NCBI GenBank assembly: GCA_965214795.1 | Contig: OZ243976.1 | Span: 1,240,001-1,304,000, forward strand | Direction: 5' to 3' | Length of the DNA stretch: 64,000 bases | DNA from: JAJDXW01 sp965214795 | GTDB taxonomy: Bacteria > Pseudomonadota > Gammaproteobacteria > HK1 | Part shown: one piece after another, positions 16,061-23,658 of the stretch | How the letters are laid out: every line of letters begins with the position of its first letter | Numbering within the stretch: the first letter of the stretch is position 1 | The notes under the pieces: model-generated | What the model saw: only the letters and a program-made list of their open reading frames with translations | What the model was told of the DNA's origin: nothing | The model's database searches: none | Position numbers and translations under genes: made by a program

Positions 16061-17080
16061 CTATTCCATGAAGAGCTCTCCGACCGAACGGCCGGTGCAG
16101 ATCCGCAGGATGCTCTCCGCGAGCAGCTCGGCGATGCTGAGCCGGCGGATCCGGGGGCAGTCCCGGGCCCGTCCGTCGAGCGGGATCGTGTCGGTGACGA
16201 CGAGCTCGTCGAGGTCCGACTGCTCGATGTTGTCCACCGCGGGCTCCGAGAGGACCGCGTGCGTGCAATAGGCGAACACCCGCTCCGCACCCCGCTGCTT
16301 CAGGGCTCGCGCCCCTTGGCAGAGGGTCCCCGCGGTGTCGGCGATGTCGTCGACGATGAGGCAGGTGCGCCCCTTGACCTCGCCGATGATGTTCATCACC
16401 TGGGCCTCGTTCGCCCGCGGCCGGCGCTTGTCGATGATGGCGAGCTCCGCGTCGTCGAGCTGCTTGGCCATCGCGCGGGCCCGGACCACGCCCCCCACGT
16501 CCGGAGAGACCACGATGGGATCGGTCAACTCCTTGCGCCAGATGTCGCCGAGCAGGACCGGGGAGGCGTAGATGTTGTCCACGGGGATGTCGAAGAACCC
16601 CTGGACCTGATCCGCGTGAAGGTCGACGGTCAGCGCGCGGTGGGCCCCCGCGGTCGAGATCATGTCCGCCACCACCTTCGCCGAGATGGGGACCCGCACC
16701 GAACGCGGGCGGCGGTCCTGGCGGGCGTAGCCGAAGTACGGGATGACGGCGGTGATGCGCGCGGCCGAAGCCCGGCGTACCGCGTCCATCATGATGATGA
16801 GCTCCACCAGGTTCTCGTTGGCGGGCCGGCAGGTGGAGTTGATGATGAATACGTCCTTTCCGCGGACCGAGTCGTTGATCTCGATGTTGACCTCGCCGTC
16901 CCGGAACCGGCTCACCACCGCCCGGCCGGGCGCGACGCCGAGATGCGCACAGACGTCGTTCACCAGCGCGGTGCTCGAGGATCCGGCGAAGATCGTCGTG
17001 GAGTCCGGGTCGAGCGGCGGCTCGCCGAAGGACGGCGGAAGCTGCGGATCCCCAAACCGTGCGAGTCGGGTATCGTTCAT
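16061..17080 (-). CDS. prs: Ribose-phosphate pyrophosphokinase (PRPP synthetase)
   Basis: A 339-residue class I PRPP synthetase, which makes phosphoribosyl pyrophosphate from ribose 5-phosphate and ATP. The catalytic core is complete: RFRDGEVNIEIND, the flexible-loop region YFGYARQDRR, the metal-binding DLHADQVQGFF and the PRPP loop VDDIADTAGT. The N-terminus is about 24 residues longer than in E. coli Prs, with no alternative start nearer to the conserved FAGSSS, so the extension may be real. It lies between tRNA-Gln and rplY as in many gammaproteobacteria. Confidence 0.97.
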   Translation of the reverse strand: MNDTRLARFGDPQLPPSFGEPPLDPDSTTIFAGSSSTALVNDVCAHLGVAPGRAVVSRFRDGEVNIEINDSVRGKDVFIINSTCRPANENLVELIIMMDAVRRASAARITAVIPYFGYARQDRRPRSVRVPISAKVVADMISTAGAHRALTVDLHADQVQGFFDIPVDNIYASPVLLGDIWRKELTDPIVVSPDVGGVVRARAMAKQLDDAELAIIDKRRPRANEAQVMNIIGEVKGRTCLIVDDIADTAGTLCQGARALKQRGAERVFAYCTHAVLSEPAVDNIEQSDLDELVVTDTIPLDGRARDCPRIRRLSIAELLAESILRICTGRSVGELFME

Positions 17081-17179
17081 CGCATTCGGCTCCGGGGCCT
17101 CATCCTGGATGGCGCTCTCGATCCGGACCCCGGTTCCCGGCTTCCGGCGTGCCGCGCCGTCGGCGGACGGCCGGGGGAA

Positions 17180-17254
17180 TGGCTGGGGTGCCAGGATTCG
17201 AACCTGGGAATGCTGGGATCAAAACCCAGTGCCTTACCGCTTGGCTACACCCCA
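17180..17254 (-). tRNA. tRNA-Gln (anticodon UUG)
   Basis: The minus strand folds as a 75-base tRNA including the encoded CCA at 17180-17182. The acceptor stem is TGGGGTG paired with CACCCCA, the anticodon stem CTGGG/CCCAG encloses the loop TTTTGAT with anticodon TTG, and the T arm reads CAGGTTCGAATCCTG. Its place between ispE and prs is the common gammaproteobacterial position for tRNA-Gln. Confidence 0.97.
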
Positions 17255-17285
17255 GGAGCAACCGACACGGCCAGCGGCCGGGCCG

Positions 17286-18215
17286 CTATCCGCGTCCTCC
17301 GGCGCCAACCCCGTTCGGTCCGACCCTGCGCAACGGCGATTCGGCAATCCCTTGCGCAACCCGGCCGTCCCAACCCTCCGGCAGCTCCCGCATGGCCCGA
17401 CGAGCGCGATCCTCCTCGCGAAACACGCCGAAGGCCGCCGAACCGGTGCCGGTGAGCCTCGCCCAGCCGGCGTGTTCCACTCGCTGCCGGAGCCATTCGA
17501 TCAGGTCACCGACCACCGGATGGCGAAGGCGCACCACCGGTTCGCAGTCGTTTCCGGCTGCGGCGAGCAGGGCGGCGATGTCCGCGATGTCCAATGGGCG
17601 GCCAGCCGGAGGGCGGGGCATTTTGAGCGGAGGGGAATCCCGTGTCAAACCGGGATCGTCGAACACCCCTGCGGTCGAAACGAAGACTCGCGGATGGACG
17701 ACGAGATACCACAAGGGCGGGAGCGGGAGTGCGCGAAGCCTCTCCCCGACGCCCTCCGCCCATCCGCTCCGGCCATGCACGAACACGGGCACGTCCGCCC
17801 CGAGCTCGAGCCCGAGGGCGGCGAGCCGGCGGTCGTCGAGCCCGGTCTGCCAGATCCGGTTGAGGGCCACCAGGGTAGTCGCCGCATTCGAGCTGCCGCC
17901 GCCGAGCCCGGCGCCCTGCGGGATCCGCTTGGTGAGGCGGATCGATACCCCTTCGCGGGTCGAGGTCCGGGTGCGCAGGAGCTCGGCGGCGCGCACCGAG
18001 AGCTCGTTCCCGGCCTCGAGTCCAGCCTTGAGCCCAGCCTTGAGCCCGGGGGGTGGGTCGAGGAGCACGATGCGCTCGTCGCGCCGCGGGGTGAGCTCCA
18101 CCTCGTCCCCGAAATCGAGAAGCTGGAAGACGGTCTGGAGATCGTGCCGGCCGTCCTCCCGGCGCCCGGTGATGCGCAGGAACAGGTTGAGCTTCGCGGG
18201 GGCGGGCCAGCGCAT
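17286..18215 (-). CDS. ispE: 4-diphosphocytidyl-2-C-methyl-D-erythritol kinase
   Basis: A 309-residue GHMP-family kinase of the MEP isoprenoid pathway; it phosphorylates the 2-hydroxyl of CDP-methylerythritol. Motifs are PAPAKLNLFLRITGRREDG at the start, the ATP-binding PQGAGLGGGSSNAA (about residue 100) and the C-terminal LTGTGSAAFGVF. ATG 18215 shares one base with the lolB stop (TGATG), so translation is coupled. An oddity is a 12-base tandem repeat at about 18021-18056 giving GLKAGLKAGLEAG, a small insertion before the ATP-binding region. Codons after the last motif (GPNGVGAGGRG) form a short extra tail. Confidence 0.96.
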   Translation of the reverse strand: MRWPAPAKLNLFLRITGRREDGRHDLQTVFQLLDFGDEVELTPRRDERIVLLDPPPGLKAGLKAGLEAGNELSVRAAELLRTRTSTREGVSIRLTKRIPQGAGLGGGSSNAATTLVALNRIWQTGLDDRRLAALGLELGADVPVFVHGRSGWAEGVGERLRALPLPPLWYLVVHPRVFVSTAGVFDDPGLTRDSPPLKMPRPPAGRPLDIADIAALLAAAGNDCEPVVRLRHPVVGDLIEWLRQRVEHAGWARLTGTGSAAFGVFREEDRARRAMRELPEGWDGRVAQGIAESPLRRVGPNGVGAGGRG

Positions 18216-18829
18216 CAGTCGAGGCGCCAGTCGCGGATCGCGAGCCGGACCACGGCGCCCTCGCCGCGCAGGGTAATCCGAGCCGGCAACGAACCCTTGC
18301 GGGGGCCGCCGCGGTACGCGTAGTCCACGCGCCAGCCCCGCTGTGCGAGCGACGAGAGCCGGCCGGCCTCGTCGAGCGCCCACTCCTCGACCGGGACGCC
18401 GGGCTGCGCGCGGGCGGTGATCCAGTGCCGGAGGGATGACGCGGGCAGGTTCCACCCGAGTTCCCGGCGAAACAGCGCTTCGGGCGTACGGGCGCTGCGG
18501 CGTTCGCCCCGGGCGGTCGTCAGCTCGACCTTCCCCGGACGCCCGTCCACCTGCAGCGCGCCCTGTCCGAACGGCCCGCTCAGCCGGAGCCGGAAGTCCT
18601 CGTGGTCCTGCCGCCAATCGAGATTTCCGCTCCAGCTCCGTTCGCCGTCGCCGGTTCGGGCCGCGAGCTTTCCGATCGCCCGCCAGCGTTCGATGACGTC
18701 GTCCGGAGGTCTTCCCGGCCGCGAGAGCGATCCGTCCCGGCGCCACGGCAAGCGGGAGCAGCCGGGCAGGAGCGGGGCCAGCGCCCCGAAGGCGAGGAGC
18801 CGACGGCGCCGCGGGTCGACCGGGCCCAT
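18215..18829 (-). CDS. lolB: Outer-membrane lipoprotein receptor LolB
   Basis: A 204-residue lipoprotein with a basic N-terminus, a short hydrophobic stretch and the lipobox LLPGC (Cys about residue 24). The mature part carries LolB-like blocks: WRAIGKLAAR, WSGNLDWRQDHEDFRLRLSG, PFGQGALQVDG and a closing beta-strand pattern. LolB takes lipoproteins from LolA and inserts them in the outer membrane. The identification is strengthened by position: in gammaproteobacteria lolB precedes ispE, and here the two overlap by one base. The gene starts one base after the TPR gene stop. Confidence 0.9.
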   Translation of the reverse strand: MGPVDPRRRRLLAFGALAPLLPGCSRLPWRRDGSLSRPGRPPDDVIERWRAIGKLAARTGDGERSWSGNLDWRQDHEDFRLRLSGPFGQGALQVDGRPGKVELTTARGERRSARTPEALFRRELGWNLPASSLRHWITARAQPGVPVEEWALDEAGRLSSLAQRGWRVDYAYRGGPRKGSLPARITLRGEGAVVRLAIRDWRLD

Positions 18830-18830
18830 C

Positions 18831-20534
18831 TCAGAACCCGAAACGCTCGATTGTCTCCAGCAGCACCTCGTTGTCCGGAGATTCCTCGCGGGCCGAGTCC
18901 CATATCTCGCGGGCCTCGTCCTGGTGCCCGAGCACCCACAGCACCTCGCCGAGATGGGCCGCGGCCTCCGGATTCCGATCCCCCTCGTACGAACGGCGGA
19001 GGTGCTCGGCCGCCTCCTCGTGCCGCCCGAGGCGGTAGAGCACCCAGCCCATGCTGTCGACGATGTGGTATCTGTCCGGCTCGAGGGCGAGAGCCCGCTC
19101 CAGGAGCTCGAGCGCCTCCTGGTAGCGATCGGTTCGGTCGGCCAGGGTGTATCCGAGCGCGTTCAGCGCCTCGGCGTCGTTCGGGTCGCGTTCGATGATC
19201 GAGCGAAGGTCCCGCTCCAGGATGTCGAGCCGGTCGATCCGCTCCGCGGTCATCGCGCGCGCGTAGAGCAGGTCGGCCTGCTCCGGGTAGGCGTCGATCG
19301 CGGCGTCGAGGACGGCCATCGCCTCCCGGGGTCGGTCCGCGCGGAGGAGCAACCCGCTCTCCGCGACGGACAGCCGAACGTCGTCGTTCTCCGTGTAGCG
19401 CGGGGTGGCCTCGAGGTGCCACCGCGCCCATTGGAGGTCCCCCCGGTCCGCCATGATCTCCGCCGACCGGATCCGCGCACTCACGTAGTGGTTCCCCTGG
19501 CGCACCCGGCGATAGGCCCGGAGAGCCTCGTCGGGGCCCGCCCGCGACTCGTCGATGAGGCCGGTGAAGTACCACGCCCCGTCTCGCCATTCCGGCCAGC
19601 GGTAGAGCTCGCGAAAGTGGACGAGGGCGTCTTCGAGGCGTTCCATGCCGGTCAGGAGCCGGGCGAGCTCCCAACGCGCCTCGAGGTCGTCCGGGCGGCG
19701 CGCGAGCAGGGCCGCGTACCGGTCGCCGGCCTCCTTCCGGCGCCCCGCGGAGGCGAGGAGTCGCGCGTGGGTGCGAAGCAGCCCGACGCTCCCGCCGTTC
19801 GCGGCCGCGTGGCCGGCGAGCACTTCGAGAGCCGTGTCGCGATCGCCGTGGCCGTGCAGCAGCAGCGCGTGGGTGATCGCATAGCGATCGTCCGCCGGCC
19901 TCTCGCGCCGGAGCACCTCGAGGAGCTTGAGCGCCCGGGCGGCCTCGTCGGACCCGGCAAGCACCTGGGCCAATGCGTAGCGTGAGTGCGGTCCGGCATC
20001 CGCGACCCCTTCCATGATCCGGATCCGGCGGTCGCCCACGGGGTCGAGGCGGAGCACCGCGACGACGACGTCGAGGCCGCCTGCGCCGCCCGACCCGTCC
20101 CGGCGTTTCGCGATGCTTCGCAGCTCCGCGGTCGCTTCCTCGATCCGATCCGCCCGGGCGAGCATGAGTGCGTGGATCCGCCTCGCGCTCCGGTTCTCCG
20201 GGTCGATCCGGCGCCATTCGGCGGCGGCATCGGCGGCGAGGCCGTAGCGCTCGGCGCCGCCCGCGAGGCGCACGGCGCGCGCGGCGAGAGCCGGGTCGCC
20301 ATGCCGCCGGGCGGCATCCAGGTAACGCCGGACCGCGCGGTCCGCATCCGCTCCCCCGCCCCGGAGCGCCGCGACCTCCGCGGTGAGAAGGGACCCGAGC
20401 ATCCCGGGCGGAAACCCGCGCACGGCTTGCGCTTCGCGGGGCGGGGGATCGGCGGGCGAAGCCGGGTTCGCGGCAAGCAGGATCGCCCCCGCGGCGGCCG
20501 CGAGAACGAGGACGTGCGGGCGCGAGATGCTCAT
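18831..20534 (-). CDS. Exported TPR protein of the lolB-ispE locus
   Basis: A 567-residue tetratricopeptide-repeat protein. Residues 1-28 form a Sec signal peptide (VLVLAAAAGAILLAANPASPA). Many TPR units follow, clearest near the C-terminus: AEALNALGYTLADRTDRYQ, then ALELLERALALEPDRYHIVD and SMGWVLYRLGRHEEAAEHL. Proteins of this type commonly sit directly upstream of lolB in gammaproteobacteria and are thought to work in the cell envelope, but no biochemical function is established that I can claim. The gene diverges from prfA with only 19 bases between the two start codons, and the glutamyl-tRNA reductase gene usually found here is missing. Confidence 0.88.
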   Translation of the reverse strand: MSISRPHVLVLAAAAGAILLAANPASPADPPPREAQAVRGFPPGMLGSLLTAEVAALRGGGADADRAVRRYLDAARRHGDPALAARAVRLAGGAERYGLAADAAAEWRRIDPENRSARRIHALMLARADRIEEATAELRSIAKRRDGSGGAGGLDVVVAVLRLDPVGDRRIRIMEGVADAGPHSRYALAQVLAGSDEAARALKLLEVLRRERPADDRYAITHALLLHGHGDRDTALEVLAGHAAANGGSVGLLRTHARLLASAGRRKEAGDRYAALLARRPDDLEARWELARLLTGMERLEDALVHFRELYRWPEWRDGAWYFTGLIDESRAGPDEALRAYRRVRQGNHYVSARIRSAEIMADRGDLQWARWHLEATPRYTENDDVRLSVAESGLLLRADRPREAMAVLDAAIDAYPEQADLLYARAMTAERIDRLDILERDLRSIIERDPNDAEALNALGYTLADRTDRYQEALELLERALALEPDRYHIVDSMGWVLYRLGRHEEAAEHLRRSYEGDRNPEAAAHLGEVLWVLGHQDEAREIWDSAREESPDNEVLLETIERFGF

Positions 20535-20541
20535 CGCCCTC

Positions 20542-20547
20542 TAGAAT
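20542..20547 (+). promoter_or_regulatory. Possible -10 element of prfA
   Basis: TAGAAT matches the TATAAT consensus at five of six positions and lies only six bases before the prfA ATG, in the 19-base divergent gap. If used, the prfA message would be nearly leaderless. No convincing -35 is seen inside the TPR gene, so this is weak. Confidence 0.3.
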
Positions 20548-20553
20548 AGCCGA

Positions 20554-21642
20554 ATGCACCCATCCGTTGTGGACAGGCTCGAGGCGATCGCGGGGCGCGG
20601 GGAGGAACTGAGCGGGTTGCTCGCCGAGCCTGCCGTCATCGCGGACCAGGCCCGCTTCCGTTCGCTCGCGAAGGAGCTCTCGGACCTTCAGCCGGTCACG
20701 GAGTGCTACCGGCGCTATCGCGACGCGCTCGATGCGGTCGGGTCGGCGCGCGAGATGCTGGGGGACCCCGACCCCGGGATCCGCGAGCTCGCCCGGGACG
20801 AGCTCGGTTCGGCGGAGGCCGTGCGCGACACCGTCGAGCGGGAGCTCCGCACCCTGCTCGTTCCGGTCGACCCGGCCGACGATAGCAATACCTTCCTCGA
20901 AATCCGGGCCGGCACCGGGGGCGAGGAGGCGGCCCTCTTCGCCGGAGACCTCCTCCGGATGTACCTCCGGTACGCGGAGGCGCGGCGGTGGAGCATGGAG
21001 GTCATGAGCGAGAGCCGGAGCGAGCAGGGCGGTTACCGCGAGGTGGTGGTGCGGGTGGTCGGCCGCAAGGCGTACTCGCGCCTCAAGTTCGAATCGGGGG
21101 GGCATCGGGTGCAGCGGGTGCCGGAGACGGAGTCGCAGGGCCGGATCCACACGTCCGCGTGCACGGTGGCGGTGCTGCCCGAGCTCGAGGACGTGAGCGA
21201 GGTGGAGATCGATCCGGGAGACCTCAAGGTCGACACCTTCCGGGCGTCGGGGGCCGGCGGCCAGCACGTCAACAAGACCGACTCGGCGATCCGCATCACC
21301 CACCTGCCGACCGGCATGGTGGTGGAGTGCCAGGACGAACGCTCGCAGCACAAGAACCGGGCGCGGGCCCTCTCGCTGCTCCACGCCCGGCTGCTCGCGG
21401 CGGAGCGCGACCGGCAGGCGGCGGAACGGGCGGCGGAGCGGCGGCTCCTCGTCGGGAGCGGCGATCGCTCACAGCGGATCCGGACCTACAACTTCCCCCA
21501 GGGGCGCATCACCGACCATCGCATCCACCTCACCCTCTACCGGCTCGAGGCCGTGCTCGAAGGCGATCTGGACCCGCTCATCGGACCGTTGATGAGCGCG
21601 TACCAGGCTGACCAGCTCGCCGCCATGGGGCTCGAAGGATGA
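20554..21642 (+). CDS. prfA: Peptide chain release factor 1
   Basis: A 362-residue class I release factor that reads UAA and UAG. The peptidyl-hydrolysis motif is in ASGAGGQHVNKTDSAIRITH (GGQ near residue 235), followed by the RF signature ERSQQHKNRARALSLLHARL written here as DERSQHKNRA. The RF1 codon-recognition region reads PETESQGRIHTSACTVAVLP. No clear ribosome site is present in the very short upstream gap. The stop overlaps the start of prmC by four bases (ATGA), coupling the factor to the methylase that modifies its GGQ. Confidence 0.97.
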   Translation: MHPSVVDRLEAIAGRGEELSGLLAEPAVIADQARFRSLAKELSDLQPVTECYRRYRDALDAVGSAREMLGDPDPGIRELARDELGSAEAVRDTVERELRTLLVPVDPADDSNTFLEIRAGTGGEEAALFAGDLLRMYLRYAEARRWSMEVMSESRSEQGGYREVVVRVVGRKAYSRLKFESGGHRVQRVPETESQGRIHTSACTVAVLPELEDVSEVEIDPGDLKVDTFRASGAGGQHVNKTDSAIRITHLPTGMVVECQDERSQHKNRARALSLLHARLLAAERDRQAAERAAERRLLVGSGDRSQRIRTYNFPQGRITDHRIHLTLYRLEAVLEGDLDPLIGPLMSAYQADQLAAMGLEG

Positions 21643-22550
21643 CCCCTCCGGCACCGGCACTCGCGCCGGCACCGCCCCCGTCTCCGTCTCCGGCAACTGC
21701 GGGCGGGGTCCTCGACGGGGCGCGGCGGGTGCTCGCCGGGGTGGACGCCGCCCCGCTCGACGCTCCCGGGCTCGACGCCTCCCTGCTCCTCGCCCACGCG
21801 CTCGGGCTGCCCCGCACGGCGCTCGTCGCCCGTCCCGAGATGCCGGTCGGTGCCGCCGAGCGGAAGCGGTTCGGCGAGCTCGTCGAGCGGAGGGCGGCCG
21901 GCGAGCCGCTCGCGTGGATCACCGGCCGGCGCGAGTTCTGGTCGCTCGACCTCGAGGTCGACCGTTCCACCCTCGTTCCCCGTCCCGAGACCGAGCGACT
22001 CGTCGAGGCGGTGCTCGCGGCCGTGGAGGAGATGGGCGGGGAGGGGCGCGTGCGGGTGGCGGACCTCGGAACGGGGTGCGGGGCGGTGGCCATCGCGGTC
22101 GCGCGGGAGGTGGAGCGGGCCGAGGTCGTCGCGACCGACATCGATCCGGCGGCGTTCGCGGTCGCGCGCCGCAACGTGCGGCGCCTTGCGCCGGGCCGGG
22201 TCGAGCTTCGCTCCGGTTCCTGGTGCGGCCCGCTCGAATCCGGCGGGTTCTCCGTCATCGCGAGCAATCCCCCGTACCTTCGGGCCGACGACCCGCACCT
22301 TCAGGGGGACGGCGTCCGCCGCGAGCCGCGCCGGGCCCTCGTCGGGGGGCGCGACGGCCTCGCCGCGATCCGGGCGATCGCGAGGGGTGCGGGGCGGTGC
22401 CTTCGGCCCGGGGGGCGGCTTCTCGTCGAGCACGGAAGGGACCAGGGGGAGGCGGTGCGGCGGGTGCTCGGGGCGGCGGGTTTCGAGCGGATCCGGACCT
22501 TCCGGGACCTCGGCGGCGGCGAGCGGGTGACGGAGGGCGGGTGGTCCTGA
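21639..22550 (+). CDS. prmC: Release factor glutamine methyltransferase PrmC (HemK)
   Basis: A 303-residue SAM-dependent methylase that modifies the glutamine of the release-factor GGQ motif. The N-terminal helical domain carries the typical WITGRREFWSLDLEVD and LVPRPETERLVE. The Rossmann domain has VADLGTGCGAVAIAVA (SAM site, about residue 138) and the catalytic NPPY in ASNPPYLRADDPHL. The N-terminus has a Pro/Ala-rich extension of about 30 residues not usual in the family. ATG 21639 overlaps prfA. A paired inverted repeat follows in the gap to moeB. Confidence 0.96.
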   Translation: MTPPAPALAPAPPPSPSPATAGGVLDGARRVLAGVDAAPLDAPGLDASLLLAHALGLPRTALVARPEMPVGAAERKRFGELVERRAAGEPLAWITGRREFWSLDLEVDRSTLVPRPETERLVEAVLAAVEEMGGEGRVRVADLGTGCGAVAIAVAREVERAEVVATDIDPAAFAVARRNVRRLAPGRVELRSGSWCGPLESGGFSVIASNPPYLRADDPHLQGDGVRREPRRALVGGRDGLAAIRAIARGAGRCLRPGGRLLVEHGRDQGEAVRRVLGAAGFERIRTFRDLGGGERVTEGGWS

Positions 22551-22686
22551 TCCGCGCCGCGCCGGAAAGGCCGGAGACGGCGGACCCGGCAGGGGATCGG
22601 CCGGGTCGGATGCGTTGTGGACGCAGGGCGGCGCGGCGCGGGCGGACCGACCGGCCAGGCCGTTTCGTGCTCGGCGGACCGCGGAG

Positions 22687-22802
22687 CTGCAGGTCGGATC
22701 AGCGAAGCGTAATCCGACATCGGTGGCATTCCGGAGCTGTAGGCATCGGTGGCAGTTGGGAGGTAGACACGTCGGATTACGCTGAGCGAATCCGACCTGC
22801 AG
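22687..22802. repeat. Paired inverted repeat (REP/BIME-like) with 32-bp arms
   Basis: The left arm at 22687-22718 (starting CTGCAGGTCGGATCAGCGAA) and right arm at 22771-22802 (ending CGAATCCGACCTGCAG) are complementary apart from a few mismatches. The 52-base centre carries ATCGGTGGCA twice. It fills most of the 316-base gap between prmC and moeB. Sequences of the AGCGTAATCCGAC type are widespread intergenic palindromes in proteobacteria. Confidence 0.85.
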
Positions 22803-22866
22803 GTACCACCACGGGTATCACGGATACCCACGCCAGCATGAAGCGGCCTTGGCGGAGCGGCTGACC

Positions 22867-23658
22867 ATGCTTGACCCGGAGCAGCGCGAGCGGTACGGCC
22901 GCCACCTTGCACTCCCCGAGATCGGGGAGGCGGGGCAGACCCGCCTCGCCGCCGCCCGGGTGCTGGTGGTGGGGGCGGGCGGGCTCGGCTCGCCGGCCCT
23001 CCTGTTTCTTGCCGGGGCGGGGGTCGGCACCCTCGCCATCGCCGACTACGACCGGGTGGAGCTCTCGAACCTGCCGCGCCAGGTCCTCTACCGCACCTCG
23101 GACATCGGGGAGGACAAGGTGGAAGCCGCGCGCCGGACGGTGGCCGCTTGCAATCCCGACGTCCGGGTGGAGGCAATCGCGTGGGCGATGGACGGGCCGG
23201 ACCTCATCCGCGAGGTGGAGAAAGCGGACGTGGTGGTGGACGCGAGCGACAATTTCGAGACCCGCTTCGAGGTGAACGCGGCCTCCCTCGCGGCGGGCAC
23301 CGCGCTCGTCTCCGGAGCGGCCGTTCGCATGGAAGGGCAGGTCGCCGTCTTCGATCCGAACGACCCCGGCAGCCCCTGCTACCGGTGCCTCTTCGACGAT
23401 ACCGGCGATCCGGCGGAGCCGTGCGCGCGGGTCGGGGTGTTCGCCCCGGTGGCGGGCATTGCCGGGATCGTCCAGGCCGCGGAGGCGGTCAAGCTGATCG
23501 TCGGCGTTCCGTCGGGCCTGCGGCGGCGGCTCATGCTGATCGATGCCCTCTCCATGCGGGTGCGGACCGTGCGGGTGCGGCGCGATCCCGCCTGTCCGGC
23601 CTGCGGGGACCGCCCGCGTCCGACCCCGGCCGGCCCCGGCGAGGCGAAGGGGCGGTGA
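22867..23658 (+). CDS. moeB: MoeB/ThiF-type adenylyltransferase (E1-like)
   Basis: A 263-residue E1-like enzyme that adenylates the C-terminal Gly-Gly of a sulfur carrier such as MoaD or ThiS. Motifs are RYGRHLALPEIGEAGQTRL, the nucleotide loop VVGAGGLGSPALLFLAGAGV, the Arg in LSNLPRQVLY and the Asp in DASDNFETRFEVN. Two Cys pairs (CYRCLF and CPACGD) are the structural zinc site. ATG 22867 is preferred over an in-frame TTG at 22849. In gammaproteobacteria moeB often follows prmC. The stop overlaps the GTG start of the UbiD-family gene (GTGA). Confidence 0.9.
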   Translation: MLDPEQRERYGRHLALPEIGEAGQTRLAAARVLVVGAGGLGSPALLFLAGAGVGTLAIADYDRVELSNLPRQVLYRTSDIGEDKVEAARRTVAACNPDVRVEAIAWAMDGPDLIREVEKADVVVDASDNFETRFEVNAASLAAGTALVSGAAVRMEGQVAVFDPNDPGSPCYRCLFDDTGDPAEPCARVGVFAPVAGIAGIVQAAEAVKLIVGVPSGLRRRLMLIDALSMRVRTVRVRRDPACPACGDRPRPTPAGPGEAKGR

